Positions 25,724 through 36,300 of a DNA stretch of 64,000 nt are shown here, one piece after another. Within the stretch, counting starts at the first letter, position 1. Each line of letters opens with the position of its first letter. Origin of the DNA: Acanthopleura granulata (Eukaryota; Mollusca; Polyplacophora; Chitonida; Chitonidae); the NCBI GenBank assembly GCA_016165875.1, contig JABBOT010000011.1, forward strand, positions 14,773,808 through 14,837,807, in the 5' to 3' direction. Position numbers and translations under genes: made by a program. The notes below the pieces were generated by a model. It was not told the origin of the DNA. It made no database searches and saw only the letters and a list, made by a program, of their open reading frames with translations.

Positions 25724-26293
25724 GTGAGTATACATGTATGCTGTAAGTGAGGCACATTGTATAATGGAAGAAATTAATGGTGGTGGTATTAAGGTAGGAG
25801 TAATTTATTTGAACACGCTTATAAGGCTAACACATTTCTGCATAATGATTGTTACCAGGACTCAACATGACTGAACTTTGGAGTGATGTTGAAGTATATA
25901 AGTGACAGTTGGTTGACGTTAACTGTCTGTGCCCTTAGGATAAGTTATTGCTTCTGTGACTATAGTAATAACTGTGTGGATGAATTTTATGCACTCGGGT
26001 TTCTTGTGTGAAAAGTTTGTATAAGTGTAGTACTTATTATTTTTTTATGTAGCAGATGGTACATGTTTGGTTGAAGCCAATTTTGAGACTTGTGTACATG
26101 TTTAAGTATGTAAGTGACAGTTGGTTGACATTCACGACCAAATTTTTCTTTGGTGATATAATGATAGATGCATTGACTACAGCAATGATTTCTACTCTTG
26201 AATTTGAATACTTATCATTCTCTTTTATGATATAGTTGTATAATTTAATATTTGTGGATGCTTTTGTGTACTAAACGGATGTTTTTCCTGCAG

Positions 26294-26338
26294 ATGAGCC
26301 TACTTCTGGTCAAAAGACTACACACATTGGAGTTGATG
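26294..26338 (+). CDS. Mini-exon 2 (type H)
   Basis: It is 45 nt, phase 1 to 1, and encodes DEPTSGQKTTHIGVD, with cctgcag acceptor and GTGAGT donor. Being symmetric, it can be included or skipped without changing frame. Duplicate at 8508-8552. Confidence 0.7.
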
Positions 26339-26697
26339 GTGAGTATTCATGTAGGCAATAAGTGAGGCACATTTTATAATGCAAGAAATTAATGGGGGGA
26401 GGTATGAAGGTAGGTGTAATCATTTCGAGCACTTTTGTAATGCTAACACATTTCTGCATTCTGGTTGTTGCCAGGAATCAACTTCACTGAACTTTTGAGT
26501 GATGTTGAAGTACATGAGTGACAGTTGGTTGACACCCATGACAGAATGTGTCTTGGGAGATGTATTTATAGATCCTATGACTACAGGAAAGATTTCTAAT
26601 AATGAATTTGAAGGATTTTCACTCTCTTATGTAAAATGTTTGTATAATTCAATATTTGTACATGCTTTTGTTCACTGAATGTATGTTACTCCTGCAG

Positions 26698-26742
26698 ATG
26701 AGCCCACTTCTGGTCAGAAGACTACCGACATTGGTGTTGATT
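26698..26742 (+). CDS. Mini-exon 3 (type D, weak donor)
   Basis: It is 45 nt and encodes DEPTSGQKTTDIGVD. The donor is T|GTGAAT in place of G|GTGAGT, so splicing may be less efficient. Reading through it gives a stop two codons later. Duplicate at 8912-8956. Confidence 0.65.
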
Positions 26743-27312
26743 GTGAATAATCATATAGGCAATAAGTGAGGCACGTTGTATAATGCAAGAAATTAATGGT
26801 GGTGGTATTAAGGTAGGAGTAATTTATTTGAACACGCTTATAAGGCTAACACATTTCTGCATAATGATTGTTACCAGGACTCAACATGACTGAACTTTGG
26901 AGTGATGTTGAAGTATATAAGTGACAGTTGGTTGACGTTAACTGTCTGTGCCCTTAGGATAAGTTATTGCTTCTGTGACTATAGTAATAACTGTGTGGAT
27001 GAATTTTATGCACTCGGTTTTCTTGTGTGAAAAGTTTGTATAAGTGTAGTACTTATTATTTTTTTATGGAGCAGATGGTACATGTTTGGTTGAAGCCAAT
27101 TTTGAGACTTGTGTACATGTTTAAGTATGTAAGTGACAGTTGGTTGACATTCACAACCAGATTTTTCTGTGGTGATATAATGATAGATGCATTGACTACA
27201 GCAATGATTTCTACTCTTGAATTTGAATACTTATCGTTCTCTTTTATGATATAGTGGTATAATTTAATATTTGTGGATGCTTTTGTTTACTAAACGGATG
27301 TTTTTCCTGCAG

Positions 27313-27357
27313 ATGAGCCTACTTCTGGTCAAAAGACTACACACATTGGAGTTGATG
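27313..27357 (+). CDS. Mini-exon 4 (type H)
   Basis: Same 45-nt exon sequence as mini-exon 2, 1,019 bases further on, with consensus splice sites. Duplicate at 9527-9571. Confidence 0.7.
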
Positions 27358-27716
27358 GTGAGTATTCATGTAGGGAATAAGTGGGGCACATTTTATAATG
27401 CAAGAAATTAATGGGGGGAGGTATGAAGGTAGGTGTAATCATTTCGAGCACTTTTGTAATGCTAACACATTTCTGCATTCTGGTTGTTGCCAGGAATCAA
27501 CTTCACTGAACTTTTGAGTGATGTTGAAGTACATGAGTGACAGTTGGTTGACACCCATGACAGAATGTGTCTTGGGAGATGTATTTATAGATCCTATGAC
27601 TACAGGAAAGATTTCTAATAATGAATTTGAAGGATTTTCACTCTCTTATGTAAAATGTTTGTATAATTCAATATTTGTACATGCTTTTGTTCACTGAATG
27701 TATGTTACTCCTGCAG

Positions 27717-27761
27717 ATGAGCCCACTTCTGGTCAGAAGACTACCGACATTGGTGTTGATT
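27717..27761 (+). CDS. Mini-exon 5 (type D, weak donor)
   Basis: Same exon as mini-exon 3, 1,019 bases further on, with the same GTGAAT donor. Duplicate at 9931-9975. Confidence 0.65.
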
Positions 27762-28331
27762 GTGAATAATCATATAGGCAATAAGTGAGGCACGTTGTAT
27801 AATGCAAGAAATTAATGGTGGTGGTATTAAGGTAGGAGTAATTTATTTGAACACGCTTATAAGGCTAACACATTTCTGCATAATGATTGTTACCAGGACT
27901 CAACATGACTGAACTTTGGAGTGATGTTGAAGTATATAAGTGACAGTTGGTTGACGTTAACTGTCTGTGCCCTTAGGATAAGTTATTGCTTCTGTGACTA
28001 TAGTAATAACTGTGTGGATGAATTTTATTCACTCGGTTTTCTTGTGTGAAAAGTTTGTATAAGTGTAGTACTTATTATTTTTTTATGGAGCAGATGGTAC
28101 ATGTTTGGTTGAAGCCAATTTTGAGACTTGTGTACATGTTTAAGTATGTAAGTGACAGTTGGTTGACATTCACAACCAGATTTTTCTGTGGTGATATAAT
28201 GATAGATGCATTGACTACAGCAATGATTTCTACTCTTGAATTTGAATACTTATCATTCTCTTTTATGATATAGTTGTATAATTTAATATTTGTGGATGCT
28301 TTTGTTTACTAAACGGATGTTTTTCCTGCAG

Positions 28332-28376
28332 ATGAGCCTACTTCTGGTCAAAAGACTACACACATTGGAGTTGATG
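28332..28376 (+). CDS. Mini-exon 6 (type H)
   Basis: Third type-H exon, again 1,019 bases after the previous one. It lies just beyond the end of the 10.5-kb repeat, so it has no partner upstream of the N gap. Confidence 0.7.
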
Positions 28377-28735
28377 GTGAGTATTCATGTAGGGAATAAG
28401 TGAGGCACATTTTATAATGCAAGAAATTGATGGGGGGAGGTATGAAGGTAGGTGTAATCATTTCGAGCACTTTTGTAAGGCTAACACATTTCTGCATTCT
28501 GGTTGTTGCCAGGAATCAACTTCACTGAACTTTTGAGTGATGTTGAAGTACATGAGTGACAGTTGGTTGACACCCATGACAGAATGTGTCTTGGGAGATG
28601 TATTTATAGATCCTATGACTACAGGAAAGATTTCTAATAATGAATTTGAAGGATTTTCACTCTCTTATGTAAAATGTTTGTATAATTCAATATTTGTACA
28701 TGCTTTTGTTCACTGAATGTATGCTACTCCTGCAG

Positions 28736-28780
28736 ATGAGCCCACTTCTGGTCAGAAGACTACCGACATTGGTGTTAATT
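28736..28780 (+). CDS. Mini-exon 7 (type D, last)
   Basis: Last unit, 45 nt, with a GAT to AAT change near the 3' end (GVN in place of GVD) and the GTGAAT donor. The repeat structure stops about 200 bases later, at 28985. Confidence 0.65.
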
Positions 28781-29998
28781 GTGAATAATCATATAGGCAA
28801 TAAGTGAGGCCAGTTTGTATAATGCAAGAAATTAATGGTGGTGGTGGTATTAAGGTAGGAGTAATTTATTTGAACACGCTTATAAGGCTAACACATTTCT
28901 GCATAATGATTGTTACCAGGAGTCAACATGACTGAACTTTGGAGTGATGTTGAAGTATATAAGTGACAGTTGGTTGACATTAACTGTTAAAATGTTAAAG
29001 AAGTCAAGCATCAAAGCTTACAAAATTGAACCTTATTGCTGATAAAGGTGGATAGTTCTTAGCAAACAGTCACGCGTAGGCCTATCGCTGCTGACAGCAA
29101 ATTACGAGGGAACACTATATACTCTTTTCTGCTCCTATTTCCGTGATAACCAATATTTAAATTACATACAAGAGAAAAACTGGAAGACTTTATAGTCTAA
29201 ACTTTAAAAAGCAGCCACTTAAGTGTTGACATCACGTGCAAGTGGCCTATATAGATCACATGTATTATGGACGTTCAATATCGTGCTGTACCGTATACGT
29301 GTAAGAGAGATGCCTATTTGATGCAGGTGTTTCACCCAGATGTCTTGAAATGGACGGGCATGTGAATACGGTCATACTTGTCTCGAAATACATGATACAA
29401 GAACTGTGTGTTATCACTTCATACTGTATCGTGTAATCCTAGTCAGACATCGCTTAGCCAAAACATCATTTGGCCTTGCCAGTTAATAAATCGGCAACAT
29501 CTTTAGCGTATTATTACACTTCCTATTTCAACGGACAATGTGAACAGGTGGTGTCATGAATGGTGCATTGGTTTTTAGCCACACTGGTGAAACACCACTA
29601 CAAATTCCAGCTGAATTTGAGAGGTTTTTTTTTATCCATACTTGGTTTCTTGACTGTGGTGATAAATATATTCAACCTGGCGAGCTTGTTAAATCCTGTA
29701 CCAATAAGCACAAGGCTATGTAACATATATTAATACAATGTAGGTTTAGATCTTTTGTCTCTTCTACCTGACGCTTGTATTCTCTCGAGAAGGCCAGTTT
29801 TAAAGTATTAATTCAAAGTATTGAATATGATTTAACAATAGATAATGTATAGTGTTATGCATTGGCCAGGGTCAGTAATGGATTGTGGTTTCTGTTGGAC
29901 TGAGTCATATACAGGAGTTAAGCAAAGGTTTTGCCGTACATAAAGTGGACATGTCTTTTTTGTATCTTACGAGACAACGACTGGTTGACTTTAAGAAT

Positions 29999-30049
29999 AA
30001 TATATATATTATATATTATTATATATGTGTGTGTGTGTGTGTGTGTGTA
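29999..30049. repeat. TA then TG dinucleotide microsatellite
   Basis: An interrupted (TA)n run changes into about twelve TG units. It lies about 110 bases upstream of the candidate exon at 30159. Confidence 0.9.
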
Positions 30050-30158
30050 GCACAGTTGGCCTTATCCATTACAGTATGTTGCTGTTGTTAAAGGCAAGTA
30101 CCAGTACCAGTGCTTTGTTTATTGCTCAGTATAGCATGGGTTTATTTTGCTTTTTCAG

Positions 30159-30224
30159 TAAACATGGAAGGTCTGACATGTGGCTTAATGTCAAACACAC
30201 AAAGACGTCCCCAGCCCTGCCAAG
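30159..30224 (+). CDS. Candidate SET gene exon after the array
   Basis: Acceptor tgctttttcag and donor G|GTGAGG. It is 66 nt, phase 1 to 1, with an open frame containing NMEGLTCGLMSNTQRRPQPC. The phase fits both the mini-exon array and the exon at 33145. There is no domain, and support is splice sites plus phase only. Confidence 0.45.
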
Positions 30225-30371
30225 GTGAGGCTGATATCAGTGAAATCAATCTTATTTCTCCGCAATGTAGGTTAACGATTACACAGGCCAGGTCTTCTCA
30301 GTAGTCTTGGATGCCTGTGAGTATATCATTAGGGGTTCAAGACTTTCAGGCTGGATTCATGCCTGTGGTGG

Positions 30372-30730
30372 TAGGGCTTGAATCCCTATTGTTTTTGTTT
30401 GGGTTATTATTCTATATAAATTTTGTTACCGCTTAAAATCGGAGACTATCCATCTTATTTCCCTGAAACTTGGGTATGTTGTGGGGTAGACCTATGCAGT
30501 GTAAAAACGGGCCAAAATTGGTTGCATGGTTTGGCGGCCATTTCGTATGTTGTGAAATGTAGCCATTTATTTTAAACGCCTTCTTCTCAAGAACTAGTAC
30601 ACCGATTGTTCTAAAATTTTATATTCTTGTAGACTGATCCTAGGTACATCAAGTTTGAAAACCTCATCGCGATTCGTCAGCAACTTTTGAAGTTTGCCAT
30701 TGGTTGAAAAAATGAGGGCACAAAAAAATA
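30372..30730 (+). mobile_element. Possible mobile element with TAGGG...CCCTA cap
   Basis: It starts with tagggcttgaatccctattg, a small palindrome followed by a T-rich 'gtttttgtttgggttattat' block, then a body with 'tttggcggccatttcgtatg' and 'cttctcaagaactagtacac'. I recall similar cap-plus-body repeats from other invertebrate genomes but cannot name the family. There is no ORF. Confidence 0.35.
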
Positions 30731-33144
30731 AAGTTTTCAATTTTAATATGACGTAGATGTATTCCAGTGTATTTCAGGCCTCTGATTACGAATCTGCTCA
30801 ATGTTGTGTAGTTTTCATGAAATTAGCAGCAAAATTTTTAAAGCTGTTTGAAACTATCTCATTTACTTAACCCAGGGGCTTCGTACAAGACTTCACGAAA
30901 CTAATTACCTCAGTTTACTGTCGGAAAGGATGCAGCCTTGCAACAATATATTCTTTCTGTCTTTTGTGTTTGGCTATGAACAGAAAATCCAACCCTCATT
31001 TCCTCTACTTAGTAATAGACTTATTGTATGTTGTACCTGAAAGTTTAAATGCAGTGTATTACTTTTCTATTTTGTCACGTTTTTTTGTCACCATGTTCAT
31101 ATTTGTTGTAAAATATAGCCGAACCTCAGAATTACTTTACCCAGAAATTAACTTTTATAAATAAAAATAAATTAACACGTGTAACAATCTTTCCTTGGAT
31201 GCTATCCTGAAAGAAAAAGAATGCAGTGTGTGAGCAGATTAGCTCTTAGCTAATTTAATATACTCATAATGCAGTGTAGAACATATTACAGATGACACCT
31301 GATGCAGTTTTACCTTCAATCACGATTTTTGTCTTCTTTGTTTCCCTGCGCTGGTTAGTTCTGTCACAATGACGATTTTGTATGGTTTACAGTAAATGAA
31401 TAAAAAATGGCCCCTACCCCTTACGGAACGAATGGAAAATCCATCTGCACTTGCATGCTGTGAACCCCGAACGCTGTCTTTTACCCGTGTCTGAATTGTG
31501 GGTTCTGAGATTTGCATCTATGGATATTAATGTTTAACTGCCTCACTCAGAGACAGTGTTAGATATGGACTGTATATGTAACTTAAATTTCCCAGTATCA
31601 TTTTTCATTTTGAAGGGGATCATGTAATGAAAAGAGAAACTTAGTGAAATACGCAAGTACAACAAAAAATAACGCCACAAAAAGTTTGTAGTGAACATGA
31701 TGTGACCAATAAATGTATTCAGAATAATTTTGCATAGCAATTTTAATTGGATTGAAACTGTATGATAAATGCACCTGGATATAGCCTTGAAGGGATTTGG
31801 GCTACAGGCCTATAAAATAGAAGAGAAGTTGATTCCCCCTAAAATGTACAGACACAGCTGGGTATTAAATAAACGCATATATACTGATGGATAGCCATTT
31901 TAAGTGACAGGAAGTAACATCATCCAAACCAGAAGTGATCGCATCTCCTTTCCAAGTAATCCTAGAGACATGGGAGCAACAGCATTAGATTCTCAAGGCA
32001 AGGAGACACGACTTGTGCAACCCGAAAATGACATCATCCAAACCTAAGCCATGGTACATCCTTTACAAATGGTCGTAGAAACGTCATCTTCATTTAATCA
32101 AGGTAACGATGTCCAACATCGTCTACTGTGATTCACTGAGCCATCCTAACTCTTCGAAGCCATGAACTTTCCTTCATAAATATGCATAATTCACGGCCCA
32201 ATCAGGTTCCACTTTGCGAAGACCGACAGGCAACATATTTATTGACACTGATAGGATTTCAAAATAACATTGCATTGGAAAATGGTTGTAATGACAATTA
32301 TGCGGTGTATATGGAATCATTTTATTTCACAGTAGAGGTAGAAGAAAACAACTCCCAATGTATCGACTTGTTAATAGTTATCGTGAGAATGGTCATTTTG
32401 AGGCAAACTATGCATGATAGAAATTAATGGCGAAACATGAACAACATACACTACATTGGCTACTCGGCCTCTTTCGCTATCACTGGTCTTGCCTGATAGC
32501 ACAGCGACTTTCAGCTCCCAGTCCGTTTCAATAAAAGCACACCACCGTTCATAACACTGCTTAAGGTTCTTGTATAATGTTGTGCCGAGGAATAAATCGG
32601 ATACATTCATTTGCCTCAAAACAAGTCAACACGCATTTATAAGGGACGATCACTGATTGGCTGACAATGCCCTGTCAAAAGGTCGCAGGGCCATTGGCTA
32701 TTGGAATAGTAGGCTTCTGAAGCCTTTTATATGCACAGTAAAGCAAGCTTAGGGTGATTACAAAGCCTATAGGGCAGTATCAACCTTGCTGGCAGGAAGG
32801 TGAGAAACATGGGAAGAAGGGCGGATGCGTAATCTACTTTCATTTAGGTGTCTCTTTTTTGACAATAGTGGCCTGCAGATAGATCACAATCAATCAACTT
32901 AAGTTTGCTAAAAGCGCATTTATATCTTGAAAACTGTGGAAATGCAGTGATTACCGAATTCGTCATGTGACAAAAAATTTTTGATTTAAAATAATTTATG
33001 TATGCTGGGTAACTGAGTTTGATGTCCTCATCACAAATCTGTTGTTATTTTATTCGTACGATGTATACTTTGGTCACAAGTTGCGATCAAAGTGCGAAAT
33101 AAAACGCAGTTTCTCCCTATATTAAATAAACTGCTCTGACACAG

Positions 33145-33252
33145 GTGGTGATGCTCCTGAAACCCTTCGAAAAGCTGATTGTGATGACACATTGTTTGAC
33201 CTTGAAGGAAGTGAAGAAGAAGATCGCCAGGAATGTAATCGCCCTAAAACAG
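33145..33252 (+). CDS. SET gene acidic exon
   Basis: Acceptor gacacag and donor G|GTGTGT. It is 108 nt, phase 1 to 1, and encodes GDAPETLRKADCDD, then TLFDLEGSEEEDRQE and CNRPKT. It is strongly acidic, like the other linker exons, and in the same phase. Confidence 0.6.
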
Positions 33253-33550
33253 GTGTGTATTGGCCCATTTCATTGTCAAAGAAACTGTCTTGAGATATAC
33301 TGACACAGAGAATGCACCATCATACAGCAGTATAAATGGACAACCTGGACTTTGTATGTAACTTTTGTATTTATTTTTATGACAGGTTGTAGACTTTAAA
33401 ATAATCTGAAGCATATTACAGGTATTTTTTTTTTAATCATGTTGGTGTTTATAATTTATGTTTTACATATATACATTATGAATTATGATGTCAACAGTAA
33501 CCATATCCTCAGCTTTTCTGTATGAAAATTCTTCGGGTTACCATTTACAG

Positions 33551-33623
33551 ATCAGTTTAAATGGACCACAGAAGCTACTGAGGAAGTAACCAAACACTTC
33601 AAGGAATGGATTAACTTGCCGAA
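33551..33623 (+). CDS. SET gene C-terminal exon, helical segment
   Basis: Acceptor atttacag, phase 1 start. It encodes DQFKWTTEATEEVTK then HFKEWINLPK. It resembles the W-[ST]-x2-E-x3-V-x2-HF segment I recall at the C-terminus of many unannotated invertebrate and fish proteins, where a 'GKxxC' segment follows. An in-frame TAG lies at 33625. The exon must end at the GTAGGC donor (33624), which leaves phase 2 and does not match the phase-1 start of the last exon. A small missing exon or a one-base error would explain this. Confidence 0.55.
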
Positions 33624-34609
33624 GTAGGCTGCCCAGTAAGTCCTCTCCAGATCTAATGTGTGCCATACGACTGAATCCTGTGATATGTTCTCAACATTAA
33701 CAGATGTTAAAGATGGCTAACCAAAAAAATGTATACAGAATGTAATATTTTTCTGTCACTGTCTTAAACAGTTGCTTGCCATCTGGAGTTGGTAATGCTG
33801 GGTTCAGTCGATGGTCAAGTCATACCAAAGGCATAGGTACTGATCAACGGATGGTTGCGGCAACGCAAAGGAACACAATATGATTCTGCAAAAATCTGAC
33901 AGTTCATGATTTCTATTATATAAACATGAAGAATTTTGTGTTGCAGAGTATTTAGGTTACAGTGTTTATATGAAACTATTTTGTTTCAAGCATTTATTAT
34001 TATGGAAATGCCATTCATGTCATATTTGAATATTCATGCATTATATGTATACATAGATGAATGCATGGGACATAGGACCTTTGCCCTCTTGGTGAAAGAC
34101 TACCAGGATACATGTAGCTTACACTTGACCTGATTACTCTCATAACTTCCTTTTGTGGATTTATTTATAAAGTATAGAAAAAAAATCTCTCAGTTGAACA
34201 TGTGCGAGAAGAGTTACTTTCATACTGAAATTCTGTCTTAATTGCTGTGACCTTAGCCATTAAGTGCTGTCAGGGTGAGGGACTTAGCTGTGAAGGATGT
34301 GTTGTATGTTGTAAGGCCAATGCTGCTTTAAACCATGCTATGTAATGGGAGCCATGTTTTGCTAAGCTTAGGGGCAATTCTGGTCTTTCTGAAATGTCAA
34401 ATAGGTATCTTTCAAAAGAAATATTAAGAATGCATATTATTGAAACAGTAGACAGGACTTCTTCAACATTTCTCACCATTTGTTTACCTTTGGCCTGCTG
34501 TTCCACAAAATATGTGTCTCTTAGTATTTAAAGCTGTGTTTGTTGCCAATATTATACTCCCATATGTATTACTGGCACATCATAACAAGTTATATATTTC
34601 CTGTTACAG

Positions 34610-34752
34610 GTAAGAATGACGTCAAGCAGTTCCTGGATTGTTCCGGTTTTGGGTGTTATTATATCCAGCTGAGAACCAAGATAATGAATGAGCAGAATAA
34701 GGCACAGACAAGGAGAAAGAAGAGAATGAAACAAATGAATATGATAGATTGA
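34610..34752 (+). CDS. SET gene last exon (basic C-terminus)
   Basis: Acceptor tttcctgttacag, phase 1 start. It encodes GKNDVKQFLDCSGFG, CYYIQLRTKIMNEQNKAQ and a basic tail RRKKRMKQMNMID ending in TGA. The GKxDVKxFLDC opening fits the segment expected after the HFxxWI exon, and the tail could be a nuclear localisation signal. The family resemblance is from memory. Confidence 0.6.
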
Positions 34753-35339
34753 ATACTCACAAAGGTGAAGAACTTAATCTCTGATCGTGTGGTTTATCCT
34801 TTCTTGTCTCATACATACTTCACTAGGGTGTAATGTCGCCATCACAGTTTAAAGTGATTTCATTTCAGTTCAGAGAAATTTGACTTCCACACTACATATT
34901 CATCAACCCTGTTCTCTTGTGTGGACTGATGTCGTAACAGTCTGCCGTTGTGGTCAAAATATCAATTTTCATATGTGGTGATTAACTACTTGGTACACAG
35001 TTATCCTTCCTTTTCATAGCTTAAAAGCCAAACCAGTGAATGTATCATTAAATCAGTTAAATGACCCCTAATAATAATGAACAGGTTTGTACAGCGTATA
35101 CATTGTCACAAAAAGCCCACATAAACAAAATGTAGCCAAAACTTAATGAAATACTGTAGTAACTACAAACCAGAATGAAATATAAATATTGTGTTTTACT
35201 TTGTGAAGAACCACTGGCAAAACTTCCAATCCTAATGGTTTTCACAACGATTGGCTTATTTTGTCCACTGAAAGCAGAAATGTTTGGTAGAAGCTTTTTT
35301 TGATATGTGATTCACTTGTCAAGAGAGCATTGTGTATGA

Positions 35340-35345
35340 AATAAA
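35340..35345 (+). promoter_or_regulatory. Possible polyadenylation signal AATAAA
   Basis: The first clean AATAAA after the stop at 34752, about 590 bases downstream and before the next SINE copy. AATAAA is common in AT-rich DNA, so this is only positional support. Confidence 0.25.
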
Positions 35346-35489
35346 GCCTCTACAATATTTCATTAATCACATCTTCCATCCCAGTCTTTTGTTTTGTATA
35401 AAAGGGTTTTGATACATTTACAATACTTGAAGAGAAAGACAACAAGTGTTCTGTATGAAAATTAAAGAAACCGTTAGTTAAACTCGTCC

Positions 35490-35585
35490 GCCAATAACCT
35501 GTGGATGGTGGGTTCCCTTGGGCTCTGTCCAGTTTCCTCGAACTGTAATGCTGGCCGTGAGATGTCAAATATATTATTTTACGTT
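35490..35585 (+). mobile_element. SINE 3' body fragment
   Basis: It contains gtggatggtgggttcccttg and cagtttcctcgaactgtaat, then gctggccgtgagatgtcaaa, a diverged SINE body without a head. Confidence 0.6.
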
Positions 35586-35707
35586 TAAATTAAATTAAGA
35601 GAACAAAACAAAAATTATTACTACACAGGCATTACTAACATAATGAAGTTTCCTAGATTTTTTTTTATTTCCATGTCCGCCGATACGCTTCACCAAGTAC
35701 AGCACTG

Positions 35708-35842
35708 TGGCAACTCCAGCAAATGACTCATGGCGACACAGGATTCAGTATTTCTGTTTTATTTAAACCATTCTTGAAAACTGTTTAAGTAAAATCGAAA
35801 TACTGAATCCTGTATCGCCTTTTGTCATTTGTTGGAGTAGCC
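35708..35842. mobile_element. Short hairpin element
   Basis: Bases 35708-35767 pair with 35784-35842 as inverted copies (acaggattcagtattt against aaatactgaatcctgt, with further matches outward). The sequence tttcctagatt occurs on both sides (about 35649 and 35856), which may be a target-site duplication or chance. It looks like a small non-autonomous fold-back element. Confidence 0.6.
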
Positions 35843-36154
35843 AGAGTAGTCTACTTTCCTAGATTGTTTAATCGTTTTTGATTTGATTTAGACCAAAGTT
35901 TAGTTGCAGAACTGAAATATTACTAAGCACAGCGTTAGATTTTAAAACATTCAATCAGTCATTCAGTCTGAAATTTCAAACAAATCCTTTAAGCTCTCTA
36001 TAGTCTTCAGCGAAAAGGTTGTACAGCTATTAGGCCGATTGCGCCACAGCCCAGGCAAAGTAGAGTCATACTGGTAGACAGTGCAATGTCTATATTTTCC
36101 ACTGTCTGCACCACTGATAAAAAACAGCCTTTACCTACATGATCAATTTGTCTA

Positions 36155-36300
36155 ATTTATTTATTTGATTGATGTTTTACGCCATACGCAAAAATATTTC
36201 ACTTATAAGACAGCGGCCAGCATTGTGGTGGGAGGAAACCGGGGGAAACTCACAACCATCTGCAGGTTGCTTACAGACCTTCCCACACACGGGTCAGTGG
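36155..36300 (-). mobile_element. SINE 3' part, reverse orientation
   Basis: On the minus strand it reads the 'ggtttcctcccaccacaatg' and 'ctggccgctgtcttataagt' blocks and the AAATAAATA tail. It is one of the better preserved bodies in the window. Confidence 0.75.

Larger units (their letters stand above)
17787..28263. repeat. Long direct repeat, copy 2 (equals 1-10477)
   Basis: This is the partner of 1-10477. It continues without a break on both sides. Upstream it is joined to exons 1-3 of the SET gene and to the head of a SINE at 17701. Downstream it runs into two further mini-exons and the rest of the gene. This continuity makes it the better candidate for the true locus. Confidence 0.95.
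25560..28985 (+). repeat. Exon-bearing tandem repeat, 1,019-bp higher-order unit
   Basis: Exon starts are spaced 616, 404, 615, 404, 615 and 404 bases. Two related sub-units (about 615 and 404 bp) therefore alternate inside a 1,019-bp unit that has itself been amplified. Flanking intron blocks such as 'gtgacagttggttgac' and 'ctaacacatttctgcat' recur in both sub-units, so they share an older ancestor. The repeat open frames seen in the introns (for example at 27027 and 28046) are by-products of this amplification, not genes. Confidence 0.9.
28990..33144. other. Intron region after the array
   Basis: Apart from the candidate exon at 30159, this stretch holds a TA/TG microsatellite (about 29999-30049) and a palindrome-capped repeat-like element (30372-30730). 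Around 32660-32740 there is a block with two ATTGG (inverted CCAAT) motifs. No further exon can be supported. Confidence 0.4.
15157..34752 (+). other. SET-domain lysine methyltransferase gene, KMT5A-like (whole locus)
   Basis: The gene is assembled by eye from exons whose phases fit: 15157-15186, 17121-17150, 17422-17521, 19931-20108, 20428-20606, 21165-21192, 22944-23015, 23379-23422, 25154-25211, seven mini-exons (25678-28780), then 30159-30224, 33145-33252, 33551-33623 and 34610-34752. The product would be a chromatin-type protein-lysine methyltransferase. The SET core is recognisable: GCGIFAERDF, then LLEYFGE, GRLCRYAND, LCLFAKK and GDEITYDYGEDN. The YDYG near the end is the usual catalytic-tyrosine motif of SET domains. 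The C-terminal extension with a repeated 15-residue unit is not part of ordinary KMT5A. Single-base frame breaks occur at the exon 4/5 join (20108/20428), in the A-run of exon 5, in the first mini-exon, and perhaps at the penultimate join. The locus may be a pseudogene or may carry sequencing errors. The family is secure; the exact model is not. Confidence 0.7.
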
